Assembly (NCBI RefSeq): GCF_000152885.1
Contig: NZ_CH672403.1
Coordinates: forward strand, 303,067 to 367,066
From: Idiomarina baltica OS145
Lineage (GTDB): Bacteria; Pseudomonadota; Gammaproteobacteria; Enterobacterales; Alteromonadaceae
DNA: 64,000 bases
Reading direction: 5' to 3'
Shown here: positions 38,721 to 47,809 of the stretch, piece after piece
Layout of the letters: each line of letters begins with the position of its first letter
How positions within the stretch are numbered: the stretch's first letter is position 1
Position numbers and translations under genes: made by a program
Notes under the pieces: model-generated
Database searches by the model: none
What the model was told of the DNA's origin: nothing
Seen by the model: only the letters and a program-made list of their open reading frames with translations

Positions 38721-41176
38721 AACAACCCGTCTTCGTTATTAAAGATATCTTTGTTATCGCGCTCATCTTGAGCATATTCAGTTGGCTCGGTGCCACTGAT
38801 AAAATACTCGAAGCGGCTCGTGTAGTCGTTTCGATGCGATAACTTACCCGTTTCCATATCAATTCTCACACTCACCACGTTGGGTGGAATGGTAAAGTCA
38901 TCGGCTGGAAATTTGCCGACCGCTTTTTCCATGAATAAGATCCACCCTGGCAATGCGGTTTTCGCACCCGCTTCACCTCCTGAGATTGGTTGTTCTTTAC
39001 TACTCAGCAACGGGTTCATCGTAGTCCGACCCAACTCGCGTGATACATCGTCAAAGCCCACCCATGTGGTGGTCACTAACCCCGTCGTAAAGCCAGAGAA
39101 CCAGGTGTCTTTAACATCATTGGTGGTACCGGTTTTACCTGTAATCGATCGTCCCGTGACATTAACGATAGGTTTAGAACGTTGGATGCGCCATGAAGTA
39201 CCATTCCAGCCTGTTTTATGAGCCCAACTGCCTCCACCCCATACCGCTGAATTCATCGCTTGGGCAACCAAAAAAGCGTTCTGCTCAGAAATTATACGGG
39301 GCGCTGCATTCTCACAGTCTTCGCAAGCTAGCTTCGGCTGTGCTTCGTAGACCACCTCTCCTTCGCCGTCTTCTATTCGCTCGATAATGTAGGGGTTGAT
39401 CAAGAAGCCGCCATTAGCGAAAGTCGCATAGGCACGCGCAACTTCCATCGGTGTCATAGATAACGAGCCCAGCGAGATGGATTCATTTTCTGGAATCGTA
39501 TCGCGTGGAATACCAAACTTCGCGATATGATCGGCGGCGGTTTTAACGCCAAGTTCCCGTATTAGGCGAACAGAGACCACGTTTTTTGACTTAGCTAATG
39601 CCTTGCGAAGGCGAATAGGGCCTTCATAGACGTCCGGAGAGTTTTTAGGACGCCAGGCGATACCCGCGCCCGGATTCCACTGATTAATAGGTGCGTCATT
39701 CACCAAGGTAGCCAAGGTGAAACCTTGCTCGAAGGCTGCCGAGTAAATCAGGGGCTTGATATTTGAGCCTACTTGTCGCGCTGCTTGCAAGGCGCGATTA
39801 TATTGGCTGAGATTAAAGCTATAGCCTCCAACTACTGCCTCTACGGCACCATCTTGCGGCTTTAAGGAAACAATCGCAGAACTTGGTTCCGGCACTTGTG
39901 CTAATCGGAGTTGATGCTCCTCACCCACCGAACGCACATAGATAACGTGTCCCGGCTGCATAATATCTGTAGCAGACTTAGGCGCCTCACCTTGGCGCTC
40001 TTCATTAAGATACGGACGCGCCCATTTCATCGCATCCCAGTTTAAGGTCGTTGCTTGTTCATCACCTTTGATTAGGATTTGCGCTGATTGTTCATCAACG
40101 CCCATAACTACTGCGGGAACGACAGCGCCAATGCGATCGACACGCGCTAAATAGTCAATAACCTCGGCCTGCGATAATGCCGGTTTACCCTCTTTTTCGT
40201 TCCAAAGTACGCTGACAGGTCCCCGATAGCCATGACGCTCATCATAACCATGTAGGTTATTCCAAATAGCCTGTTGAGCGGCTTGCTGGACATCGCTACG
40301 GACAGTGGTATAAACGTTGTAGCCGCCATTGTAGGCTTCCTCTTCACCAAACCGCTCGACCATATCTTGGCGCACAATTTCAGCAAGGTAAGGAGCGTTC
40401 ACTGTTACTTCAGCACCATGACGACGCGCGGTTACAGGTGCGTTCACAGCATCATCAAATTGTGCTTGGGTGATTTTCTTCTCATCCAGCATCCGCAGTA
40501 ATACTACACGACGGCGTGCTTTAGAAGCTTGTGGATTACTAATCGGGTTTAAATTCGATGGCGCTTTGGGCAATCCTGCGATAGTTGCGATCTGTGCTAA
40601 ACTCAACTCATTTAAAGGTTTACCGTAATAAACTTGGGCAGCGGCACCCACGCCATAAGCGCGATGACCAAAGGCGATTTTATTTAGGTAAAGCTCTAGA
40701 ATTTCGTCTTTTGTCAGTAGCTGCTCGATATGCAAAGCAATAAATGTTTCTTTTATCTTACGCATCCAAGCTCGGTCAAAACTTAGGAAAAAGTTTCGCG
40801 CCAACTGCATGGTGATGGTGCTGGCACCTTCTTTCACTTCACCCGTCGTAATAAGGACACCAAAAGCTCTCACGACACCGATAGGATCAACGCCAAAGTG
40901 TTGGTAGAAACGGCTATCCTCAGTTGCGAGAAAAGCATCAACCATGGTCTGTGGGACATCCTCAAGCTTAACTGGAATTCGGCGTTTTTCACCAAACTGC
41001 GAGATCATCTGCCCATCTTTGGTGAATACCTGCATTGGCGTTTGTAACTTGACATCCCTTAGCGTTTCAACACTCGGGAGCTCGGGCTTAACATAAAGAT
41101 AGAGCCCTCCCACGGTCAAGATCCCCAATACGCCCAAAGCGGCGACTATCCACGCGAATCGCTTTAAAAACCTCAA
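38717..41176 (-). CDS. mrcA: Penicillin-binding protein 1A
   Basis: PBP1A is a bifunctional glycosyltransferase/transpeptidase for peptidoglycan. The 819-residue protein has an N-terminal membrane anchor (about 7-29), GT51 motifs (FLATEDSRFYQHFGVDP, EGASTITMQLARN, LTKDEILELYLN), an OB-like insert, and the transpeptidase with SxxK (GSNIKPLIYS), SxN (KSKNVVSV) and KTG (GKTGTTNDVKDTWF). The C-terminal tail is acidic. It is divergent from pilM, matching mrcA-hofM order in E. coli. Confidence 0.97.
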   Translation of the reverse strand: MRFLKRFAWIVAALGVLGILTVGGLYLYVKPELPSVETLRDVKLQTPMQVFTKDGQMISQFGEKRRIPVKLEDVPQTMVDAFLATEDSRFYQHFGVDPIGVVRAFGVLITTGEVKEGASTITMQLARNFFLSFDRAWMRKIKETFIALHIEQLLTKDEILELYLNKIAFGHRAYGVGAAAQVYYGKPLNELSLAQIATIAGLPKAPSNLNPISNPQASKARRRVVLLRMLDEKKITQAQFDDAVNAPVTARRHGAEVTVNAPYLAEIVRQDMVERFGEEEAYNGGYNVYTTVRSDVQQAAQQAIWNNLHGYDERHGYRGPVSVLWNEKEGKPALSQAEVIDYLARVDRIGAVVPAVVMGVDEQSAQILIKGDEQATTLNWDAMKWARPYLNEERQGEAPKSATDIMQPGHVIYVRSVGEEHQLRLAQVPEPSSAIVSLKPQDGAVEAVVGGYSFNLSQYNRALQAARQVGSNIKPLIYSAAFEQGFTLATLVNDAPINQWNPGAGIAWRPKNSPDVYEGPIRLRKALAKSKNVVSVRLIRELGVKTAADHIAKFGIPRDTIPENESISLGSLSMTPMEVARAYATFANGGFLINPYIIERIEDGEGEVVYEAQPKLACEDCENAAPRIISEQNAFLVAQAMNSAVWGGGSWAHKTGWNGTSWRIQRSKPIVNVTGRSITGKTGTTNDVKDTWFSGFTTGLVTTTWVGFDDVSRELGRTTMNPLLSSKEQPISGGEAGAKTALPGWILFMEKAVGKFPADDFTIPPNVVSVRIDMETGKLSHRNDYTSRFEYFISGTEPTEYAQDERDNKDIFNNEDGLF

Positions 41177-41317
41177 AAACCTACCCCACTTCTGTGACGT
41201 TGTTGAATATCTGACACCTTTGTATAACTAACTATTATGGCTGATTTTCAAACTAAACACTACGCTTGCAACCCTCAACCCAAGACAAAATTTTATAACC
41301 CAAGATGGTGTAAATAA

Positions 41318-42019
41318 ATGAAGCCTTATTTATCCGCTGCAATGATTGAAAACAATGACATAAGGCTATTGACGCTAGAAATAAAAAAGGGACAACTCGC
41401 GACCAAACATTACCTAACTGACGCAATTGATCAAATGAACTGGCGATACTATAAGTCCCGTTTAAGCCTCTTAATCCCGTGTCAGTTTGTATACTTGCAG
41501 ACAGAAATCAGCTCACAGCCAAGCAACCTCTATCAAGACAGTCACATCGTCCCGATGCTCGGTAGCCAACAAATCAATGGTCATGAGGACGCTATCGAGC
41601 GACTGACCGAAAAGCTACCACTGAAACCCCGCGTATTGGAGCCTGCACCTCAGGCATGGGTACGCTGTACTAACTACTTCCTTCCGGGCCTGCCCGCCTA
41701 CGCGAGACTCGCAAAACCGGCAACACAGTGGACCATCATTTTTCGCGAACAACATCTGTATATTGTGCTACGAGTGACACGAGGTGTTCTAGTGTCTTTA
41801 CACTCAATTTCACTCCTTGAGGCCATCAACATCGAAGAGCTTGATTCAGTGGTGATGAGTTACCTAAGTACCGAAGAGGATGACATTTTAAAAGCACGAT
41901 TATTTAATTTCTCGGGACTTTGGCAGAACCTGTGCTCAGCGACACAGTCATTTGCAGGCGAGGCGTCACCCGCTTTAATCGGTGCCGCTCTGAGAGGCTT
42001 TTTCCCATGGCGTGGTTAA
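41318..42019 (+). CDS. pilM: PilM/HofM-like protein, shortened
   Basis: A 233-residue cytoplasmic protein in the position of pilM/hofM. Similarity is weak: it keeps the layout of a short PilM-like fold but I cannot see the actin-type ATP motifs (DxG, GGxA) of full-length PilM (about 350 residues). It contains FLPGLPAYARLAKPATQWTIIFREQHLYIVLR in the middle. The assignment comes from order: mrcA divergent, then pilN, a pilO/P fusion, pilQ, aroK. The stop overlaps the pilN start by 13 bases. It may be an inactive scaffold. Confidence 0.6.
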   Translation: MKPYLSAAMIENNDIRLLTLEIKKGQLATKHYLTDAIDQMNWRYYKSRLSLLIPCQFVYLQTEISSQPSNLYQDSHIVPMLGSQQINGHEDAIERLTEKLPLKPRVLEPAPQAWVRCTNYFLPGLPAYARLAKPATQWTIIFREQHLYIVLRVTRGVLVSLHSISLLEAINIEELDSVVMSYLSTEEDDILKARLFNFSGLWQNLCSATQSFAGEASPALIGAALRGFFPWRG

Positions 42020-42489
42020 ACCTCAGTGACTGGCGCACGGCTAAAAGGCACAGAAATCAGCGACAACGTCTTATCGCCGTTGTTCTTTTAAGCCTATTTA
42101 GCCTACTTAATATCACCGCCGTGGTGGACCCCTTATACAGTCAGTTTACCCTTCACAACTTAGATGTAGTCCATTCACGCGTGACTCAATGGCAAACAGC
42201 CCAACAAAATCAGTTATCAGCGGCAACACGTTACCAGCAAGATTCATCCGCTATCCAACAACAAGTCAACCAAGTTAGCCAGATATTAACTTTAGAGTTG
42301 AGTAATTTGACGGGGTTAAACATCGACCGCGCTCATTGGACATCTTCCCAACTATCATTAAGTGGTACATACCATAGCCCCGCTGAGCTGACACAATTGA
42401 GTGAGCGTTTGCGGCACGATGGAACGCAGAGCGTACAACTGCAATTAAAAGCTCATAACCATGCACAACTCGATGTTTATAAACCATAG
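42007..42489 (+). CDS. pilN: PilN/HofN-like inner-membrane protein
   Basis: A 160-residue bitopic protein: cytoplasmic start MAWLNLSDWRTAKRHRNQRQR, one membrane helix (about 22-40), and a periplasmic part with a Gln-rich coiled stretch (VTQWQTAQQNQLSAATRYQQ ... QQQVNQVSQ) followed by a small beta domain (SSQLSLSGTYHSPAELTQLSERLR). This is the normal PilN build. ATG 42007 is chosen because a longer frame in the same phase from 41920 has no PilN-like sequence. PilN N-terminus (NLSDWR) normally binds PilM. Confidence 0.75.
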   Translation: MAWLNLSDWRTAKRHRNQRQRLIAVVLLSLFSLLNITAVVDPLYSQFTLHNLDVVHSRVTQWQTAQQNQLSAATRYQQDSSAIQQQVNQVSQILTLELSNLTGLNIDRAHWTSSQLSLSGTYHSPAELTQLSERLRHDGTQSVQLQLKAHNHAQLDVYKP

Positions 42490-42494
42490 TAGAA

Positions 42495-43265
42495 GTGCCG
42501 ATGAAAAGTACATTAGGTTTCTATTTAGCGCTATGTTTAACATTGGTACCTGCACCAGCAAGCTTTATCTTAGCTTCATGGTATTTCGAATCTAACCAAC
42601 GGGAGACTCGCCATGAAACTCAGATACTTTGGCAACAGACAGAGAAAAGTAAACTCACCTTCACCGCTCATCAACAGTCAGTAGAGCGACGCCCAATAGC
42701 GCGTTGGCTGACCCTCGCCTTAGCGGCAGCTCAACGTTATTCGCTAACCCAGCAGATCCCCATAGCATCGGATGTAAAACTGCGGATTAAGTTACGCGGT
42801 CAGTCGAAAAAATTAATTGAGTGGTGGGCTGATGTATCTACCTCATGGCCAAGCCAAGATAAGCATCCATTTGTACTAGACAGTCTCATTATGACTCGGC
42901 ACACAGATGATAAGAATGAGCTGATACTTAGCTTTGTTGAAAATGGCCTACCCATGCTTGCACTCTCTATCGCACCGCGAGGCCAAAAGCCATGTGACTT
43001 ATCGCCTCCGGGCAAATTACTCGGTGACTGGCACGATTACCAACTTCTTGCCACCCTCGCCACTGAAGGCAACTTCTCAGCTTACTTTCAAGGTAGTGAT
43101 AAGCAATGGCTAACGGCCAAGGTTGGCGACTACTTTAGCTCACCAACCACGATGATTACGGCGATTTCTCGCGAGTCCGTCACCTTCAAACAATTGGAGT
43201 CATTTCCGTGCGTTGTTACAACACTTCAAAACAAGGTCAAACACACAAATGCAATCGCTTTCTGA
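42495..43265 (+). CDS. Fused PilO-PilP-like protein
   Basis: A 256-residue protein with one N-terminal helix (about 7-27), a coiled segment (about 30-60), a region that resembles the PilO/HofO position (about 60-170), and a C-terminal segment from about 180 with AYFQGSDKQWLTAKVGDYFSS and ITAISRESVTF, which is the PilP pattern (W ... VKVGDYLG ... V ... I). Separate pilO and pilP genes are absent, so one chain seems to do both jobs. PilP is usually a lipoprotein; here no lipobox is seen, and the fused helix would anchor it. The fusion is inferred from size and motif. Confidence 0.55.
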   Translation: MPMKSTLGFYLALCLTLVPAPASFILASWYFESNQRETRHETQILWQQTEKSKLTFTAHQQSVERRPIARWLTLALAAAQRYSLTQQIPIASDVKLRIKLRGQSKKLIEWWADVSTSWPSQDKHPFVLDSLIMTRHTDDKNELILSFVENGLPMLALSIAPRGQKPCDLSPPGKLLGDWHDYQLLATLATEGNFSAYFQGSDKQWLTAKVGDYFSSPTTMITAISRESVTFKQLESFPCVVTTLQNKVKHTNAIAF

Positions 43266-44506
43266 CACCTGCGAGCGTGTTGTTTTTTTACATGTTATGG
43301 CAACTCAATGTGACCAGCGCTGTGGCAGATGAATTGCCTAAAATCACGTTGAGCCTAAAAAATGTCGATTTAGTGACCGCCTTCGAAATTATTGCTGATA
43401 AAGTCGACTTAAACCTGATCGCTGATAAGGCAATTGACGAGACGGTCAGCTTATCCGTCAGTCATGTTGATGCACTCAAATTAATGCGAGAGCTTGCCGA
43501 CAGCTATGGTTTAACGCTACGGATGACGGATAACCTCATTCGGGTGACACGATCTCAATCTTCTCCAACTGACGAACAGGCAAATACATCTGTCACATTG
43601 CCACTTTTAATTCCGCTCAATCATGCCAAAGCCGAAGATATAGCGGCATTATTGTCACAAAGCGAGCAGCGCTTGCTCTCAGATCAGGGGGCGGTATCTA
43701 TCGATGCTCGAACCAACACTCTTATTCTAAAAGAAACACCACACAACGTCAGCGGGATAAAGCAACTCATCACACAACTTGATATACCTGTTAAACAAGT
43801 AATGATCGAAGCGCGAATGGTGACCATGAAAAGTAACGCCATTGAACAGTTCGGAGTGCGCTGGGGCGATCTGACCCCACGCAACGACGATCAAGTCATT
43901 GCAGATGTAATAGACGGTATGCGAGTTGAGTTGCCGGCCGTGCCAGCCGCAGGACGCTTGAAAGCAAACGTCGGTAAACTCTCGGAAGGCCTACTATTGG
44001 ATTTGGAGTTGTCCGCGATGGAGCAAGATAACGAGGCTGAAATTATCGCGCGCCCAAAAATATTTACCTCTAATCAACAGCCTGCTTATATAGAGCAAGG
44101 AACTGAGTTCCCCTACGTAGAGAGTGCCGCATCGGGGGCGACTGCGGTCAAATTTAAAAAGGCAGTCATGGGTTTACGCGTAACACCACAAATTACGTCT
44201 AACGACTATGTCATGCTAGATTTAACTATTACACAGAATACGCGTGGCGATACGGTATCAACACCGACAGGACCTGCTGTGGCCATTGATACTCAAGAAA
44301 TGGCCACACGCGTTTTGGTAAAAAGTGGAGAAACTATAGTTTTAGGTGGAATTTTTCAGCAATATGAGTTGAAGGACGATACAGGCGTCCCCATATTGTC
44401 GTCGTTGCCGTTTGTCGGTAATCTTTTTAAAAATCAGCGTGAACAATCAGAAAAACGTGAACTGGTTATTTTCGTTACACCCACGCTGTTAAGTGAATCG
44501 GAATAA
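43208..44506 (+). CDS. pilQ: PilQ/HofQ-type secretin
   Basis: A 432-residue outer-membrane secretin that would let a pilus or DNA pass. The start is GTG 43208, with GGAG eight bases upstream; it overlaps the previous gene by 58 bases in another frame but is the only start giving a full signal peptide (basic start, hydrophobic core, AVA cleavage site before DELPK). An STN domain (about 48-105), one N1 repeat (about 120-190) and the secretin core (IEARMVTMKSNAIEQFGVRWG; QPAYIEQGTEFPYVE; VKSGETIVLGGIFQ; LPFVGNLFKN) follow. The AMIN repeats of full PilQ are missing, as in E. coli HofQ/ComE. Confidence 0.88.
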   Translation: MRCYNTSKQGQTHKCNRFLTPASVLFFYMLWQLNVTSAVADELPKITLSLKNVDLVTAFEIIADKVDLNLIADKAIDETVSLSVSHVDALKLMRELADSYGLTLRMTDNLIRVTRSQSSPTDEQANTSVTLPLLIPLNHAKAEDIAALLSQSEQRLLSDQGAVSIDARTNTLILKETPHNVSGIKQLITQLDIPVKQVMIEARMVTMKSNAIEQFGVRWGDLTPRNDDQVIADVIDGMRVELPAVPAAGRLKANVGKLSEGLLLDLELSAMEQDNEAEIIARPKIFTSNQQPAYIEQGTEFPYVESAASGATAVKFKKAVMGLRVTPQITSNDYVMLDLTITQNTRGDTVSTPTGPAVAIDTQEMATRVLVKSGETIVLGGIFQQYELKDDTGVPILSSLPFVGNLFKNQREQSEKRELVIFVTPTLLSESE

Positions 44507-44509
44507 ATT

Positions 44510-44518
44510 TGCTAAAAT
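44510..44518 (+). promoter_or_regulatory. Possible extended -10 promoter of aroK
   Basis: TGCTAAAAT just after the pilQ stop has the TG plus TAAAAT of an extended -10. No good -35 is seen 17 bases before. The aroK start follows after about 107 bases of leader. Confidence 0.4.
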
Positions 44519-44624
44519 GCAATCTAATTGAGATAATCCCGCTTCTTTTCGTTGAGTTGGGGGACGTCTCCAGACACTCCGGATTCGTGATTTACAGCTA
44601 ATTTAACAGTGATGTAAGCAGGAT

Positions 44625-45149
44625 ATGGCTGAGAAACGTAATATTTTTCTTGTCGGCCAATGGGCGCCGGCAAAGTACGATTGGTCGTCAATTGCAGAAC
44701 TTCATTTAGATTTCTACGATTCAGATACAGAAATTGAACGACGCACCGGCGCTGACATCAGCTGGGTTTTTGAGCTGGAAGGTGAAGAAGGCTTTCGTGC
44801 GCGTGAAGAAAAAGTTATCGAAGAGTTGACTGAGCATATGGGGATCGTTTTGGCGACAGGTGGAGGCTCGGTAATGAGCAAAGAGAGCCGTAACCGTCTC
44901 TCCGCTCGTGGCGTTGTGGTTTACCTCGAAACGACTATCGATAAACAATTAGCGCGCACACAACGTGATAAGCGTCGTCCTCTCATTGCTGAGGCAGACG
45001 ATCCACGGAAGGTGCTCGAGGATTTAGCAGAAGTACGCAATCCGCTATATGAAGAAATAGCGGACATTGTTGTACGCACTGACGAACAAAGCGCCAAAGT
45101 CGTGGTCAATGAAATCATTGATAAACTCGGGGTTAACGGTCTAGGTTAA
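44625..45149 (+). CDS. aroK: Shikimate kinase AroK with scrambled P-loop
   Basis: AroK phosphorylates shikimate. Residues 1-11 ([11 protein letters not shown]) and from 25 on ([48 protein letters not shown]) are typical. Residues 12-24, [13 protein letters not shown], replace the expected PMGAGKSTIGRQLA. The lost motif is still encoded nearby in other frames: PMGAGK at 44657-44674 in frame +2 and STIGRQL at 44674-44694 in frame +1, then frame 0 resumes at 44694. Three one-base losses (in CCC, AAAA and GG runs) with one more codon missing explain this and restore the frame. Read as given, the enzyme has no ATP-binding P-loop. Either a sequencing/assembly error or a dead allele; no second shikimate kinase is seen here. 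Confidence 0.85.
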   Translation: MAEKRNIFLVGQWAPAKYDWSSIAELHLDFYDSDTEIERRTGADISWVFELEGEEGFRAREEKVIEELTEHMGIVLATGGGSVMSKESRNRLSARGVVVYLETTIDKQLARTQRDKRRPLIAEADDPRKVLEDLAEVRNPLYEEIADIVVRTDEQSAKVVVNEIIDKLGVNGLG

Positions 45150-45169
45150 TCTCTCTAGGGAGCTGTGTT

Positions 45170-46240
45170 ATGGCCAATATACATGTCGAATTGGGCGAAC
45201 GCAGCTACCTTATTCATGTCGCCTCAAATAACTTACAATGCTTGACCAGCCTATTGCCTGATTTAAAGCAGAGTATACTTGTGGTCAGCAACCCTACCGT
45301 ATCAGAACTCTATTTCTCACAACTAAGAGAGTCGCTTTCAGGTCACCGTGTTGTCCTGTTTAATATGGAAGATGGCGAACAGTACAAAAGTCTCAAATCA
45401 TTCGAATCTGTTACGAATAGACTGATTGAAGAAGGGTTTAGTCGGGATTGTGCAATTATTGCTCTCGGCGGTGGTGTAGTCGGTGATCTAGCAGGTTTTG
45501 TCGCCGCAACCTATCATCGCGGAGTTGATTTCTATCAGATTCCAACGACTTTGCTTGCACAAGTTGACTCTTCAGTTGGCGGAAAAACCGCGATCAATCA
45601 TCCACAAGGCAAAAACCTTATCGGCGCCTTCTATCAACCCAAAGCCGTCGTCATTGATCTCAACTGTTTAATGACGCTGAACGAACGTGACTATCGCAGT
45701 GGCTTAGCCGAGATTGTTAAATACGGCATCATTTATGACGCTGAATTTTTTTGCTGGCTAGAGAAACATACCGACAAACTGTCGCAACGAGACGAGCAAA
45801 CGCTTCAGTATGCTATTCAAAAGAGCTGTCAAATAAAAGCCGAAATTGTTGCTCAAGATGAACGCGAATCAGGCATTCGTGCATGGTTAAATTTAGGTCA
45901 CACATTCGGTCATGCGATTGAAGCAGCGACTGAATACGGCACATGGACTCATGGTGAGGCGGTGGCAGCTGGCACTATTATTGCATCAAAGCTTTCAGAG
46001 AAAACACAGCGGATGTCCTCGTCAGATTTCCGTCGCGTTCTGAATCTTTTGTCAGCATTGAAGTTGCCGATAAAAGCGCCACATATGCCTTTGGCAAACT
46101 GGTTGAGTTACATGCAACGCGATAAGAAAGTCAAAGACAATCGGATTAACTTCGTATTACCCGTCGGCATTGGCCGAGCGGAAGTAACGAACGCAACAAC
46201 TGATGAGGAAATTGCCGCTGTGCTGACTGAATGTTGCTAA
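45170..46240 (+). CDS. aroB: 3-dehydroquinate synthase
   Basis: AroB makes 3-dehydroquinate, the second step of the shikimate pathway, with NAD+ and a divalent metal. The 356-residue chain has ALGGGVVGDLAGFVAATYHRG (NAD loop), PTTLLAQVDSSVGGKTAINHPQGKNLIGAFYQP, the metal Glu/His set in SGLAEIVKYG, LNLGHTFGHAIE and WTHGEAVAAG, and YMQRDKKVKDNRINFVLP at the end. Length matches E. coli AroB (362). It follows aroK by 20 bases; intact, unlike aroK. Confidence 0.97.
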   Translation: MANIHVELGERSYLIHVASNNLQCLTSLLPDLKQSILVVSNPTVSELYFSQLRESLSGHRVVLFNMEDGEQYKSLKSFESVTNRLIEEGFSRDCAIIALGGGVVGDLAGFVAATYHRGVDFYQIPTTLLAQVDSSVGGKTAINHPQGKNLIGAFYQPKAVVIDLNCLMTLNERDYRSGLAEIVKYGIIYDAEFFCWLEKHTDKLSQRDEQTLQYAIQKSCQIKAEIVAQDERESGIRAWLNLGHTFGHAIEAATEYGTWTHGEAVAAGTIIASKLSEKTQRMSSSDFRRVLNLLSALKLPIKAPHMPLANWLSYMQRDKKVKDNRINFVLPVGIGRAEVTNATTDEEIAAVLTECC

Positions 46241-46264
46241 CACGCATCACATAGGAAGCAAATT

Positions 46265-47752
46265 ATGCCGGCTCACGCCTACTCAACACATATTGTCGCA
46301 GCACCTGTAAAATCAAAACCCTCTCAGCAGGCCGTTATTGATCGGTTGCATGAGCACTGTCAACACAGTGACACGCTGGTCTTACTTCACGGTCCACAGG
46401 GTAGCGGGAAATCGACCATTAGTGAGCTATTTATTGAGCAAGCCTCTAATTATGCAGAGTGTGCATGGGTGCAAGTCTCTGAGCGGTCATCGGTCGAGCG
46501 ATTACGGGCACAAATTCTCAACCAATTATTTGGTACCATTAGTTTAAATGACGATACGTTAAGTCGCGAAATACAGCGTCAACGCCCCTTAAATCATGCC
46601 GTTATTGTTATCGACAATGGCGAACTGATGCCTGACAGTTTTTTGGCTGAATGCGTTAATACTGTCAATCAACTATGTGCATTAGGGCAACGTGTTAGCA
46701 TTATCATTTCGGCAGAATCGCGTTGGGTGTTTCAACAAACCCCGCCACCACAATTACGTGTTAAACGTCCCGAGTTAGTGGAAGTACCGCCGCTCGGCAA
46801 AGAGGAGCAGATGCGCTTTGTTCAAGCACTTTTGCCCGAACGTCAGCGCCCGCTGTGGAGTCTCGATAAAGTCCAACAGTTTTTAGCCACCATCAATGGT
46901 TATCCAGGTGAAATTCAGCAACGCCTGCAGCTCAAACTCATGACGCAAGCTCAACGTTATGTGGAGCCAGAAACGCAAGAAGAAGAGACCTTCTCAGCCT
47001 CTTTAGAACACGCCGAAAGCAACCTTGAATCTTTAAAAGCGAAATCGAGCACGCCACTCTTTAAGATTCTATTAGCCAGTACCATACTCGCTTTATTGGG
47101 TCTTGCAGCACTAAAACATGAAGCTATTATGACTGCATTTGGGCCAACCAGTTCGGCAGAGTCATCAATTACTGAAGCTGAAGCTAAAACCAATGAACAA
47201 GCAACACCTGAGGCTTACACCGATATCAATGCAGCCAACGCGACGGTAGAATTTGAACCTATTGAGGTCAATCAGTTTGATTTTGTTCCGGCTGAGCTAG
47301 CTGCATCCTATCGTGCTGCACTGCATTCACTTAATCGTGTCGCGGCCGCGGACGCCGACCCACGTGAGGTCGAGATCGCATTATTTAACGATAAGCGCGT
47401 CCCTGTTGCAGTTGCGGACTCCGACACGGCCTCTGGCAGTGAACCCAGTCAATTAACCGATAGTCAGTGGATTCGTCAGCAGCCTGCAACAAATTACGCA
47501 GTACAAATAACTATCGCCAGCAATAAGCCCACACTGACCGAATTTATCAAGCGTCACGATCTTGAACAAACCGCACGCGTATATCAACGTCAAAAGGACA
47601 ACAGCTATGTCGTCATCATTGGCAGCTATGACACTATCGCGGCGGCACGCGCTTATGCAGAATCACTCCCCGAGGCATTAAAAGCCGGCGGTCCTTGGCC
47701 TAAGTCATTTGCGGCAGTCCAACGAGAACAGGTTTCCGTTGGTGGAGAGTAA
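46265..47752 (+). CDS. damX: DamX, SPOR-domain cell-division protein with AAA domain
   Basis: DamX is a bitopic membrane protein found at the septal ring. The 495 residues have an N-terminal cytoplasmic ATPase-like domain (Walker A GPQGSGKST, about 44-52; Walker B-like AVIVIDNGEL), a membrane helix (about 265-285), an acidic periplasmic linker (SSAESSITEAEAKTNEQATPEA) and a C-terminal SPOR domain (about 405-495; YAVQITIASNKPTLTEFIKRH ... YVVIIGSYDTIAAARAYAESL). The order aroB-damX-dam is as in E. coli. In the E. coli protein the SPOR domain binds septal glycan. Confidence 0.9.
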   Translation: MPAHAYSTHIVAAPVKSKPSQQAVIDRLHEHCQHSDTLVLLHGPQGSGKSTISELFIEQASNYAECAWVQVSERSSVERLRAQILNQLFGTISLNDDTLSREIQRQRPLNHAVIVIDNGELMPDSFLAECVNTVNQLCALGQRVSIIISAESRWVFQQTPPPQLRVKRPELVEVPPLGKEEQMRFVQALLPERQRPLWSLDKVQQFLATINGYPGEIQQRLQLKLMTQAQRYVEPETQEEETFSASLEHAESNLESLKAKSSTPLFKILLASTILALLGLAALKHEAIMTAFGPTSSAESSITEAEAKTNEQATPEAYTDINAANATVEFEPIEVNQFDFVPAELAASYRAALHSLNRVAAADADPREVEIALFNDKRVPVAVADSDTASGSEPSQLTDSQWIRQQPATNYAVQITIASNKPTLTEFIKRHDLEQTARVYQRQKDNSYVVIIGSYDTIAAARAYAESLPEALKAGGPWPKSFAAVQREQVSVGGE

Positions 47753-47809
47753 TTTTCATATCTTTAGCTTTCGGGTACACTAGCCGTTCAATCCACTAAA
47801 GGCCGGCTA

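Noticed and set aside
41177-41317. CRP-S/Sxy competence site before pilM
   Set aside because: No TGCGA-N6-TCGCA-like dyad is present in the 141 bases between mrcA and pilM.
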